Below are positions 1-8,547 of a stretch of DNA of 64,000 nt, piece by piece (position 1 is the first letter of the stretch; each line of letters starts with the position of its first letter). A model generated the notes under the pieces. The model did not search any database. It saw only the letters and a list, made by a program, of their open reading frames with translations, and was not told where the DNA came from. The position numbers were made by a program, and so were the translations under genes. The stretch covers positions 31,440,873 through 31,504,872 of the forward strand of contig OW804102.1 in NCBI GenBank assembly GCA_942159475.1. The letters run 5' to 3'. This DNA is from Sthenelais limicola (lineage: Eukaryota > Annelida > Polychaeta > Phyllodocida > Sigalionidae).

Positions 1-1196
1 AATTACCGGGGGGTATATTAGATGAGGGGGGTAATTTAGAACTGTTACACCGGGCATCCCCTCTTGGATTCTTTTTAACTATAAGCCTATATTAATCCTT
101 CCTTTAATTAATGACAGAAACATGCTTCACTAAAAATGAGTGAAAACAACTTTTTAAACATATAATTAATGATTAGACAGCTGAATGTCACAAAGATAGT
201 TGGTTCCTAAACATCTTAAAAATAATTCCACACCATACAGGTCCATGTATAATCCTTGGTCACCCTCATTCTGGTTGACAATGTCCAAGGAATCCCAGGA
301 ATACCTACCCAATAACTATATGTGGTGGTTGTCTTGGTTTCCAGAAGAAAGAACAGAGGCTTGGTCATATAAAAACAGGTTGAATGTGTGTCCTAGTTGT
401 TTCTTTTCTCCCATACCGTATCCCTCATATATACCAGGTATACCCCTGATATGATTTGCATTCATATCTAGATTGGGAAGGTTAGCATTTGGTGTGCATA
501 TTAGAATCAATACTTGGATGGGATATACAGGATTTTAGTTTCCTAGTTGTAGTGAAACTGAATCTACATTATGATATGGTACAGGGGATACCCGGTACTA
601 GATTGTATAAGATCCCTGGTCATGTAAACCCTAGAGTATAGCCCTGCTAATGTCTGTATTGCTGGTCTAGTTGTACCATGATTGCATTAAGGATATGTTA
701 AAGTGCATTTTGGGCATTTTAAATCATATCTCAAGAATATATTTTCAGCCAGTATACCACAATCTTTGTTTGATACCAGGCATCCCCCAGTAACTCTTAA
801 AGATTGGACATTTGAGTACAGGACTGCCATACTGAGAGGAGGGCTAATAGAAGGCTAAAACTTAACCAAGTTGTCATAAATATGTATAGGGACTGAAACT
901 AGGTGAAATCTGGTCCCTAGAATGCATACTTGTTTTCAGAAGGTTGGTATAATGTGAAAATAGTAGTGAATTCTGGGGTGATTTCTGGGGTGATTTAACA
1001 AGAATATCAAGATTGAAAGTGATTTTTTCATACAATGCTTACGAATAATCATACTAATGTGCACATTTTCATAAAGCTATGGATGTCCCCTTTCCAATGG
1101 TATCAGGATCATTAGGATTGATTCATTTGTGTGCAATACCCATTCAGTATAATATGCAAAGGTTGCAAAATTCGCAATTGTACATTCTAAAAAAAT
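1..1196. other. AT-rich non-coding DNA upstream of LINE-A
   Basis: I see no supportable gene here. The stretch is AT-rich, with only short chance reading frames. It lies directly before the first open frame of LINE-A, so its 3' part may be that element's 5' untranslated region, but nothing in the sequence marks a 5' end. Short motifs resembling 'cccggtac' and 'ggcatccccc' recur loosely but make no clean repeat. Confidence 0.5.
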
Positions 1197-2686
1197 TTGA
1201 TAATGGGTCCTAATGATGCAATGAAAACATATTTTTCTGAATTAGTAAAAGATTTAAAGAGGCATAATGAAGCATCCCTAACAGAACTAAAGAGACATAA
1301 CGAATTGACCCTGCAAGCCCACACTGAAAAGATCGAAGAAAAAATAAAATCCGCCTCAAAAGAATTGCTAGAGAAGCAAGAAAAGTACGACAAACGACTG
1401 ACTGAAATTGAGGGAAGTCTGGACGGAATCAAGGCGAGCACGGGAGAAGATAATCTCAATGCCCTCATAAAAGCTTGATGCGCATATTACAGTACTCAAC
1501 GAGGGGGTCCGTAAGGAAAAGAAAGCCTGGGATAACCACATCCAAACAATGAAAGGGGAACTTGACACAAAAGCCCAAAATTTGCAACAAAATCCAACTG
1601 ATTCAACTCCGCTCAAGAATGATATCGATGAAGCACGTAGGCAAATTGGGGAATACGGCCGTAAACAAACTGGATTTGAAGGACTGTTGAACCAGTCAGC
1701 GCGGACCAACACTAAGCTAAAATCACAGCTTCGCGAGGCCAATAATCGTAGCGAACTCTTGGATATTAAATCCAGGAATAAGAATCTGGTAATTCAAGGA
1801 ATACCAGAGAATAAGGATGAGGATTTGGATAATTATTTCTTCGCCCTAATAGCCCCCACAGTTGATAACTTCGACCCTAGTCACATCGATTACGCATACA
1901 GACGGGGCAAGTTCAACCCTAAGTATGTCAGACCTATTTTACTTGCACTCATGACAGTCAACATGAAAGATCGGGTACTGAAACTGGATCATGCTAAAAT
2001 GCTAGAGTTATGGATAAATAAAGATGTCCCTGATGAGACAAATCGTACAAGTGCACTTATTCGCCAATGTGGAAAGGCTCTGACAGCTCTAAACCCGGCT
2101 GACAAGCCCACAATACGCGCGAACCATCTTATTCATCACAACCGTACATTCTATTATGATGACCATGACCTTCTCCCAAGCGGAGCTACACCCTATGACC
2201 TAAAGACCCAAAAGTTTCCCATTCAGAATGCGCTTGGGTTTCAAGGAAACCATGTGTACCTATCTAATTTTTTAGATCAGAGATTTTTGGTACAATGGCG
2301 TAATTTACAGTTCCGTAGAGCAAGTGTTTCAGGTCGCCAAAGCCAAAGATAATCCTACACCTGAAAATACGAAACTAGCCAGTGAAATCGGCCTCACTGA
2401 CGACCCGTATACGATAAAGAAGAAAGCAGCTAGTATAGTTCAGAGTGTGAATTGGAATTTGAAGGAATGAGAAACCCTAAAAGGTATTGTGCCCTTAAAA
2501 TTCAAACAACACCAAGACCTAAGTACCAAATTGCTAACTACGCCTCTAACTCAATTTTTCGAAATGACTCAGGACCGCAAATGGGGCACCGGCTTTCGCT
2601 TGGGTGATATGAAATTCGACCCAGCACGTGTTAAGGGAAACAAATTTGGGAAGATTTTGACCGAACTGAAAGTTGAACTAGGGTGA
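1197..2686 (+). pseudogene. LINE-A ORF1: coiled coil, RRM-like region and C-terminal NADAR domain (frameshifted)
   Basis: ORF1 proteins of LINEs bind element RNA as coiled-coil trimers and act as chaperones in the ribonucleoprotein. The first frame (1197-1478) is a charged coiled coil. A frameshift near 1470 moves reading to the frame that contains 1549-2352, where coiled coil continues and is followed by the L1-type block starting NLVIQGIPEN and a basic C-terminal region. Near 2245 a NADAR (YbiA-like, DUF1768) domain begins with GFQGNHVYLSNF. A second frameshift near 2300 leads to SVEQVFQVAKAKDNPTPE, then one stop at about 2468, then the domain end at 2489-2686 with DRKWGTGFRLGD and NKFGKILTEL. 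These match the family blocks (F-G-x-LSN-F, EQ-x-x-Q-x-x-KA, WG-x-G, N-x-x-G-x-x-L). Two frameshifts and one stop make the copy inactive. Confidence 0.8.
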
Positions 2687-2749
2687 TTCATTTGTCATAG
2701 TTAATTGTTGACCCACTTGAAACTCATCTATATATATTTATTTCTTTAG

Positions 2750-3436
2750 ATGGCGACTATATTTCTGGTCGGGGATTCGAGGATTCGAGATATAAAGCCT
2801 TGGGGATTCGAGGATTTGGGATATAAAGCCTTATCTCCAGCCCTACTTATCTGCATCGAGATACCACCATCTACATGTCATGTCGTTCCCGGGGGCTTCG
2901 CTGAAGCTTTCGTCCTTTATGGCGGAAGACAGGATCGCCACTACACGCCCAGGTACCATCATCTTTACTGGTGGTTTATGCACAGTTATGCGCAAAAAGG
3001 AAGGCGTAGTAACAGTCGCACACCCTACAATTAACAAGGCAGTAGAGGTCTTCAAGGAGAACATGGAGACTGGAGAGACGAGTAAAATAAGCTCTATTTC
3101 CATGCCAAGCTATTTGCCCCAATTACGGGAATGAGCCTAGCAACGTACAACGGCCAGCATTACAACAGTCAGCAGATCCTATTTAACCAGACCATAACAG
3201 GTGTCAACTCGGCAATCAGGTACCATAACGAAGTTCGAGGACACCCAACACCCTATCTTGCCGACCTCGTCCATCATAACTGCAAGGGTACTAAACAGAA
3301 CTATTACTGTCGGCTCGATTTTGATGGCTGCCATCTAACCCCAAGAGGCTACACCCACGGGGCACATCAGATTGGTAAAACGGTGGACAGGTTAGACATA
3401 GCCATGCATGACCGCACCATTCTGTATGATTTTTAA
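2750..3436 (+). pseudogene. SGNH/GDSL-hydrolase-like ORF of LINE-A (broken)
   Basis: The start reads MATIFLVGDSRIRDI, which fits SGNH block I (GDS with the nucleophile serine). After a frameshift near 2870 the frame at 2880-3134 carries a PGASLKLSS segment and a PGTIIFTGG strand resembling blocks II and III, although the usual GxND asparagine is not evident. A stop and shift near 3131 lead to 3131-3436, which ends with RLDFDGCHLTPRG, like the block V D-x-x-H dyad. SGNH esterase domains are known in ORF1 regions of some CR1-like LINEs and in some Ngaro elements. A roughly 30-bp near-perfect tandem duplication (GGGATTCGAGGAT...AAAGCCTT, about 2772-2832) disrupts the first helix region. The lost asparagine and two frame breaks argue for a dead copy. 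Confidence in the fold is moderate. Confidence 0.55.
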
Positions 3437-3440
3437 GGAC

Positions 3441-3718
3441 ATATGGAGAGACTGTGAGTAGGCTTATATGTATTACAATACAGTGTTGTTTGATGTTTTA
3501 AGAAGACACAGAAGGTAATATGGTCCTTGAGTCCTACTCACCCTGATCAGTAAATTGGTAAATTAAAATGCAACACGGTCATATCCATCTAGGCCGCACT
3601 ATTTAATATGATTTCTAAAATATATGGAGAGATTGTGAGTGGGCTAAATCTTGCCGCTGATGTTGTTTGACGTTTTAAGAAGACACAGAGGGTAATATGT
3701 TCTATGTGTCCTACTCAC
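3441..3718 (+). repeat. Two diverged direct copies, about 100 bp each
   Basis: Positions 3441-3541 and 3622-3718 share ATATGGAGAGA, TGTGAGT, TTGTTTGA and the block GTTTTAAGAAGACACAGA in the same order, about 181 bp apart. The pair lies between the SGNH-like ORF and the endonuclease of LINE-A. It could be a duplicated untranslated or linker segment of the element. No coding potential is seen in it. Confidence 0.65.
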
Positions 3719-3758
3719 TCGGACAAAATTTAACATATTATGTTTAGCTCGTTCTCAT

Positions 3759-4427
3759 ATGCAGGTGCTAATGAAATTTGTTTGTTCAGTTGCTTCTCAG
3801 AAGCATCTGCCATTTGAAGTTATAGTAGTATATTTTCATATATTATGGGCGAACTGCCAACCTTGCTTAGTTCGAATGTCAGGATCGATAGATCTTAAAA
3901 ATAGTGACGGTAATGTTGATCTATCACTTAGTGATAGTAAAGTATTTAACGATACAAAAGGATTTAAGTTAATAAGTTTAAATGTGAGAAGTTTGTTGAA
4001 TAAGATGGAAGAAGTGGAGGTATTATTTAATCAATTCAAAAGTCAAGTGATATGTATAAATGAAACCTGGTTAGATATAGCAAGGTCTACGATAACATGG
4101 TCACCCTTGAAGGGTATAACTTGTATAGAAACGATAGGCAGACTGATAAAAAAAACTGGAGGAGGACTAATAATGTATATAACAAATGAACTAGAAATAC
4201 TGCCCGCTGGAGAAGAACTTCAAGTATGTACGGCCGACGTTGAAGTACAAACGACTAGGATTAGACAAAATATTAACAAAACCTATGCAATAATAAATAT
4301 TTATAGAAGTCCCAGTGGCAACTTAGCAGAGGCCCTGGAAAAAATTCTAAACATCATAGGAAAGTTAGACCAAAAAGATATAGTGGTCCTTGTCGGTGAC
4401 TTTAACGTCGACTATAGTATCCCATAA
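3759..4427 (+). pseudogene. LINE-A ORF2, N-terminal APE endonuclease
   Basis: This is the first part of the ORF2 endonuclease, which nicks target DNA to prime reverse transcription. Visible motifs are LISLNVRSLLNK (start of the first strand), INETWLD with the catalytic glutamate, GGGLIMYI, YAIINIYRSPSG and VVLVGDFNVDY with the catalytic D and N. Reading stops two codons after GDFNVDY, exactly where a piece of RRM-gene exon 2 begins. The remaining endonuclease motifs (TTIDLLYSNS and SDHKPI) are found 14 kb downstream, after the LTR element. The Y-R-S/P-P-S-G and GDFN patterns are typical of CR1/L2/Jockey-type elements rather than L1. Codons before about residue 60 have no recognisable domain. 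Confidence 0.8.
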
Positions 4428-4434
4428 AATGGAA

Positions 4435-4614
4435 CTAGAAATGGACGGGTGTATTTGGCGGGCCGCTGCCTCACAATACAGTTGGCCTGCCACCAGGTGG
4501 AACATCCACCTCGACTATTGGGGAAAACTGTCGTGGTTACGAATTTGCCCCGTGGGGTCACCACGGCAATGCTACTAGAAAGTTTTGAATGCGTTACACA
4601 GTAAGTCTCATGCC
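4435..4614 (+). pseudogene. Fragment of RRM-gene exon 2 plus 14 bp of its intron, inside LINE-A
   Basis: From CTAGAAATGGACGG the sequence follows exon 2 of the two-RRM gene: GTGTATTTGGCGGGCCGC, the CCACCAGGTGG block, then AAAACTGTCGTGG and CCCCGTGGGGTCACCACGG. It has a small internal deletion after the AGAAAG block. It ends at the exon donor (4600/4601) and carries GTAAGTCTCATGCC of the following intron before LINE-like sequence resumes (AAATCCCAACTCC). TAAA lies on each side (ccca|TAAA and gcc|TAAA), which may be a 4-bp duplication but could be chance. How a spliced-gene fragment with intron sequence entered a LINE is unclear. The intron bases mean it came from DNA or unspliced RNA, not mature mRNA. 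Confidence 0.8.
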
Positions 4615-5106
4615 TAAATCCCAACTCCTTAGGCATTCCATCCCAGGAAGCAAAACACAAGAAACTAAACTTTATTTTTATGAAAGCAAAGTTTTATATT
4701 TATAGAGTTTTTTTTGAATTCCTTCGTGAAATAAAAATTGCTTTAAGAGCCATGAAAGACAGTAGTAGCTATGGAACTGCCAATGATAAGGAATTTAAAG
4801 CATGGGAAGGCTTTTATAATGATCTGTAACCACCCTCAAAATATTTGACTGTTTATGATAGTGATATTAGTTAGTACGACTGTGTACGGTAGTGATAGAA
4901 CCTAACTCCTTTTCTGCTAAAAGAAAAAGGAAAGGAAAAACAACAGTATTAGCGTGTAGCACATGTTTATTTTTCAGTAACGAACACAAGATACCCCGAT
5001 GAGTTGAGGACCATACAGCGCCTGTAAAACTTCGATGTTATTCGCTGGGTCGGCGGTGTTTTGTTGATATATTGAATAAAAAGATTTGTTATGTAAAAAA
5101 AACCAA
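4615..5106. other. Spacer between the two endonuclease copies
   Basis: No gene is supported. The stretch from 4720 to 4830 looks like degenerate LINE connecting-region coding sequence, reading roughly as IALRAMKDSSSYGTA in one frame. The rest, including a purine-rich run at 4915-4950, is unassigned. Confidence 0.4.
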
Positions 5107-5286
5107 AAAAACCTATGCAATAATAAATATTTATAGAAGTCCCAGTGGCAAATTAGCAGAGGCCCTGGAAGAAATTCTAAACATCATAGGAAAGTTAGAC
5201 CAAAAAGATATAGTGGTCCTTGTTGGTGACTTCAATGTCGACTATAGTCTCCCATAAAATGGAACTAGAAATGGACAGGGTGTATT

Positions 5287-5654
5287 TGTTACATCATGTT
5301 ACGTAATGATGACGTAACAATGGGTAACCACTTTGTGATCATAATTATCATTAATTATTACTTATTAGAATTACGATGGTAAACTAGAACTATGACTAAT
5401 TTCCATAAAGCACCAGTACCCAGGAATTTATTGCAATATATACGGTAGCATGTAAGAACTCAGGTAGCACCTTTACCTACTTCAATATTCCTCCAATCAA
5501 CAATAGCCACATGGACCAAGCACCTACCTGTATTTTAGACTACAATAAACATACATTCTAGATCTTCGGATCATACCCTTTACACCTTCTTATTTATTCT
5601 CTTTGTAGTATACAATAGATCTAAGTCTAATAGATACCCAATCTTCATGTAACA
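5287..5654 (+). repeat. 5' LTR
   Basis: It begins TGTTACAT and ends ATGTAACA, a perfect 8-bp inverted end, and is 368 bp long. It differs from the 3' LTR only at position 49 (G here). A TATAT-rich segment near 5440 may be the core promoter, and CAATAAAC near 5543 is a possible polyadenylation signal. Both are weak guesses. Confidence 0.95.
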
Positions 5655-5655
5655 C

Positions 5656-5673
5656 TGGAGTAGAACCCGGCTC
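5656..5673 (+). promoter_or_regulatory. Probable primer binding site
   Basis: TGGAGTAGAACCCGGCTC starts one base after the 5' LTR and begins with TGG, complementary to the CCA end shared by tRNAs. I cannot name the tRNA from memory. A search against the host tRNA set would decide. Confidence 0.45.
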
Positions 5674-5734
5674 ATCCTAGAGTATCTAGGAGCTAGTCCC
5701 CAATATCTTTAAGAAACGGATTTAATCAAGAAAA

Positions 5735-7225
5735 ATGGCAGGAAAAGAAAAGGATAAGAATAGAGCATTGTTCGATAGATTGTTGGATTCAGTAGAACGA
5801 CTGGCCAGAATCCCTCAGAGGACAACCAGAAGAGAAAGGAAAGCGATTAATGAAGTCACAAGAATGAGAAATCCAGAACCAGATCAGGTTAGAACTGTAT
5901 TGGATTTTGAAGAAGGAGGTGAAAGGGGAGAAGAACAACAGGAAAATGTATATGAAGAACCTGTTAATATAGTGCCCAACATTCGACAGAATTTACCAGA
6001 AGAAAATATCAGAGATATTAACCAACAGAATTTACCAGGGGAAAATATTATAAATGATGTCAGAGAGGAAATCCACCAGAACGTTCCAGGGGAAAATATA
6101 ATACATAATGAACAAAACAATTTACCAGAAGAGGACCAAGGGGGTGCAGGTAGGCAACAGGAGCAGCCAAACCAGGAGCAGATGCCAATGCGGGAGCGGC
6201 CAGAAGTAATACCAGAAGCCGCACCGGTACCCCCCAATCAAGCCCCTGGGCAACAACAGAATAGGGGCCAACCACCAGACACGCCTGACAGAATTCAAAT
6301 AGGTGTGGCCCAGCCGCAAGAGTTACAACACAACTCTCCCGTGCAGGATGTGATGAGGATAGAACCTGGACAGGGAAGACAACAATTAGTAATAAATGAT
6401 AATAGAATCCCCCGACTATACTTAGGGAGACCCCCAGGTACAGTGGATACGAATGAAACTCCTATACAGGGGATAAGGCCTATTTTAGGAAGGAGAAGAA
6501 CAGTAGCCCAAACCCCAGGGGACCAGGAGGTATTCCAAACACCTATGCCGATAACAGAAGCCGATTGGCAGGCATTTATACTACAAAATATTCAACACAA
6601 TCAGCTACCAAATATCCCTCCCGACCCACAGGAACAAGTAACCCAGAATGGACCTCTAAACCACCAACATCAACCTATTCAATACAACAGACAGGAGGAC
6701 CAGCGAGTAGAATTTCGGGAAGAAGGACCGAGAGAAATAATTCATGTGAGACAAGTTAACAATCATCACACACCAAGTGGGCAACAAGGGAATAACTATC
6801 AGGAGAACATTCAGAACCAACACGATCAGGGAAATCAAGAACAGTGGCAAGAAAATATAATACAACAACAGGTGCCATCACCTCCCGCAGTGAGGCGGGA
6901 ACGACAAGAGGACCCTCCAATGGAGAATAGGAGATACAGGCGGCCGGCCGAGCGGCAAGTGAACATGCAACCGCAGCAGGGCTACCGACAGCGGCCGCAG
7001 GAGGGGCCCCAGAGACGGCCGCCGCAGCCTCGAGGACATCAACAACAACCACAATATAACACACAGGGCACAAGAGAAAATTACATGCCAGTGCCTCCCC
7101 CAACCTACACACAAGTCATGGATACGAGACAAGACTGGAAAGCATTGGTAAATGAATTGAAGGAGATGAGATTGGATCAAAATGCTTTTTTTAGACATTT
7201 CGATGAGAAGACAAGCGGGAGATAG
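5735..7225 (+). CDS. gag: Gag, N-terminal part (Gln/Pro/Asn-rich, 496 residues)
   Basis: This ORF supplies the N-terminal part of the structural protein. The start ATG at 5735 is in context AAAAATGG, 80 bp after the LTR. Residues 1-60 are basic, and about 80-135 hold four imperfect repeats of QNLPEENI. The rest is rich in Q, N, P and E, low-complexity and probably disordered. Near the C-terminus is PVPPPTYTQVMD, a PPxY late-domain-type motif like those that recruit NEDD4-family ligases for budding. The frame ends 15 codons after a run of seven T (7183-7189). The capsid-like region follows in another frame beginning at 7182, so the two ORFs probably make one Gag, with the break either a one-base homopolymer change or a shift site. 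No zinc knuckle is present. Confidence 0.8.
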   Translation: MAGKEKDKNRALFDRLLDSVERLARIPQRTTRRERKAINEVTRMRNPEPDQVRTVLDFEEGGERGEEQQENVYEEPVNIVPNIRQNLPEENIRDINQQNLPGENIINDVREEIHQNVPGENIIHNEQNNLPEEDQGGAGRQQEQPNQEQMPMRERPEVIPEAAPVPPNQAPGQQQNRGQPPDTPDRIQIGVAQPQELQHNSPVQDVMRIEPGQGRQQLVINDNRIPRLYLGRPPGTVDTNETPIQGIRPILGRRRTVAQTPGDQEVFQTPMPITEADWQAFILQNIQHNQLPNIPPDPQEQVTQNGPLNHQHQPIQYNRQEDQRVEFREEGPREIIHVRQVNNHHTPSGQQGNNYQENIQNQHDQGNQEQWQENIIQQQVPSPPAVRRERQEDPPMENRRYRRPAERQVNMQPQQGYRQRPQEGPQRRPPQPRGHQQQPQYNTQGTRENYMPVPPPTYTQVMDTRQDWKALVNELKEMRLDQNAFFRHFDEKTSGR

Positions 7226-8519
7226 CAGGGCCCACACGACGGGGGCCTTGTCTAGACAATATAGGAAAGCACCAAAACCATTCAGTGCACCCACTGCTCA
7301 AAGACCAGTGACAGAGTTTTTCATGGATTTTGAAGCTTTCACAGAGCCAATAGCAGACGACAATGCACTGGTAATAACAACATTAGGGCATTATCTAACA
7401 GACAGGGCGAAAACGTTCTATCAACAACTGATGTGTGAACCAGGAATGTGTGACAGTTATAACAGCGTGAAAAAGGCTTTTCTGAGAAAATTTAGAGAAT
7501 TACCCCTAGAAGAGGTAATGAAAGACTATTCACACAGGAAGCAGGGAGTGTCAGAGAGGGTAAAAGACTATGATAATGACATGTTGGTCCTGTTAGCAAA
7601 GGCCAATATCCCCACAGATATGCAGATACGGTTTTATACAACGAATTTACGACCAGAACTCGCAGAACGCGTGGCAGCCGAATTTCCGGAGACATTGGAA
7701 CAGGCCTCAAGAGCGGCTGCAAAACATGAGGTGATGATGAGAACAGATAAGCCAGTTAAACAACAGTCGATAGAAGAAGCAATATCAGTAATATATACAC
7801 CTGGAGATGATAATGCAAAAACACCAAGACAAGAGAGAGGACGACAAGAATTCAGAGAAAGAAGAAATGTTTCATTTGAGGATAGAAGAGATTATGGTGG
7901 CCGCAACAGATCTAATTCGAGAGGATATGACAGGCCACAGAGTAGAGAGAGGCCACGATATGACAATAGGGGATATCAGGATAAGAGAAATGATGCTGGA
8001 CGACGTGAAGAAGGACGGAACAGGTCATATAGCAGGGACAGGTACCATCGTGGTGTATATGACACAAGGGACAGAAGGGCAGATAGCAGGGAGCGATATC
8101 ATGATGATAGATATAGGTCAGCCCAATACTCAAATCAGTACTCCAATCCAAGATCGCCAAGCAGATATGGAACAAGAGGGAGGTCACCCAATAATCAACG
8201 CTACGAAGATCGAGAGCGAGAGGACAATAGGAGAGATGGTTACAGACAGGATTATGGATACGAGAGAAGAGAGTCTAGGTTGCCACACAGGTATAACCGA
8301 ATGCAATATGACCGGGACACAAGACCATTATATGATGACAGAGGTACATATCATGATAGAAGGAGGTCCAAGTCACCATATGGGGGTAAACAAACGGGCC
8401 CTCATAATGATCAGGGGGAGAGAAGACCAGCTTCGCCATACAATAGACAACGAGATCTAACTCCATATTACAGCAGGAATGAGGAAGGAGTTGAACAAGC
8501 ACATGATTTAAACGGATAG
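7182..8519 (+). CDS. gag: Gag, capsid and Arg-rich C-terminal part (445 residues)
   Basis: Residues 40-175 resemble a retrotransposon capsid (retrotrans_gag type), including FFMDFEAFTEPIADDNA, LTDRAKTFYQQL, YNSVKKAFLRKF and YDNDMLVLLAKANIP. From about residue 215 to the end the protein is extremely rich in R, Y, D and S, with RDRY, RERYHDDRY and similar repeats. This probably binds RNA in place of a CCHC knuckle, as in errantiviruses and spumaviruses. The frame overlaps the first Gag ORF by 44 nt at the T-run and needs a +1 (or -2) change to be read from it. It ends TAG at 8517-8519, immediately after the slippery heptamer that leads into pol. Its own first ATG (7182) may be fortuitous. Confidence 0.85.
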   Translation: MLFLDISMRRQAGDSRAHTTGALSRQYRKAPKPFSAPTAQRPVTEFFMDFEAFTEPIADDNALVITTLGHYLTDRAKTFYQQLMCEPGMCDSYNSVKKAFLRKFRELPLEEVMKDYSHRKQGVSERVKDYDNDMLVLLAKANIPTDMQIRFYTTNLRPELAERVAAEFPETLEQASRAAAKHEVMMRTDKPVKQQSIEEAISVIYTPGDDNAKTPRQERGRQEFRERRNVSFEDRRDYGGRNRSNSRGYDRPQSRERPRYDNRGYQDKRNDAGRREEGRNRSYSRDRYHRGVYDTRDRRADSRERYHDDRYRSAQYSNQYSNPRSPSRYGTRGRSPNNQRYEDREREDNRRDGYRQDYGYERRESRLPHRYNRMQYDRDTRPLYDDRGTYHDRRRSKSPYGGKQTGPHNDQGERRPASPYNRQRDLTPYYSRNEEGVEQAHDLNG

Positions 8520-8547
8520 GCTGTGACCGTGAGGGCGACGGCCACAG
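8507..8547 (+). promoter_or_regulatory. -1 ribosomal frameshift signal between gag and pol
   Basis: The heptamer TTTAAAC (8507-8513) is in the right register of the gag frame (T TTA AAC, codons Leu-Asn), two codons before the gag stop. After a 7-nt spacer a hairpin can form: CTGTG (8521-8525) with CACAG (8543-8547), an A/C mismatch, then CCGT (8527-8530) with ACGG (8538-8541), loop GAGGGCG. The pol frame is exactly -1 to gag and is open from the heptamer onward. This matches the classical X XXY YYZ rule with a downstream structure. Confidence 0.9.

Larger units (their letters stand above)
4277..5286 (+). repeat. Direct duplication of the LINE-A endonuclease segment (4277-4456 and 5107-5286)
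   Basis: AACCTATGCAATAATAAATA through GGTCCTTGT and the CCCATAAAATGGAACTAG junction occurs twice, 830 bp apart, with few differences. The second copy continues past the LTR element (18179 on). Because both copies carry the exon-2 fragment, that fragment was present before the duplication. The second copy includes a short reading frame (5072-5257) repeating the GDFNVDYS motif. Confidence 0.85.

Noticed and set aside
200..510. Short overlapping frames on both strands
   Set aside because: No domain, no codon pattern and an AT-rich setting; probably chance.
7807..8460. 217-codon plus-strand frame
   Set aside because: It overlaps the Arg-rich Gag tail in another frame. The purine-rich repeats keep several frames open.
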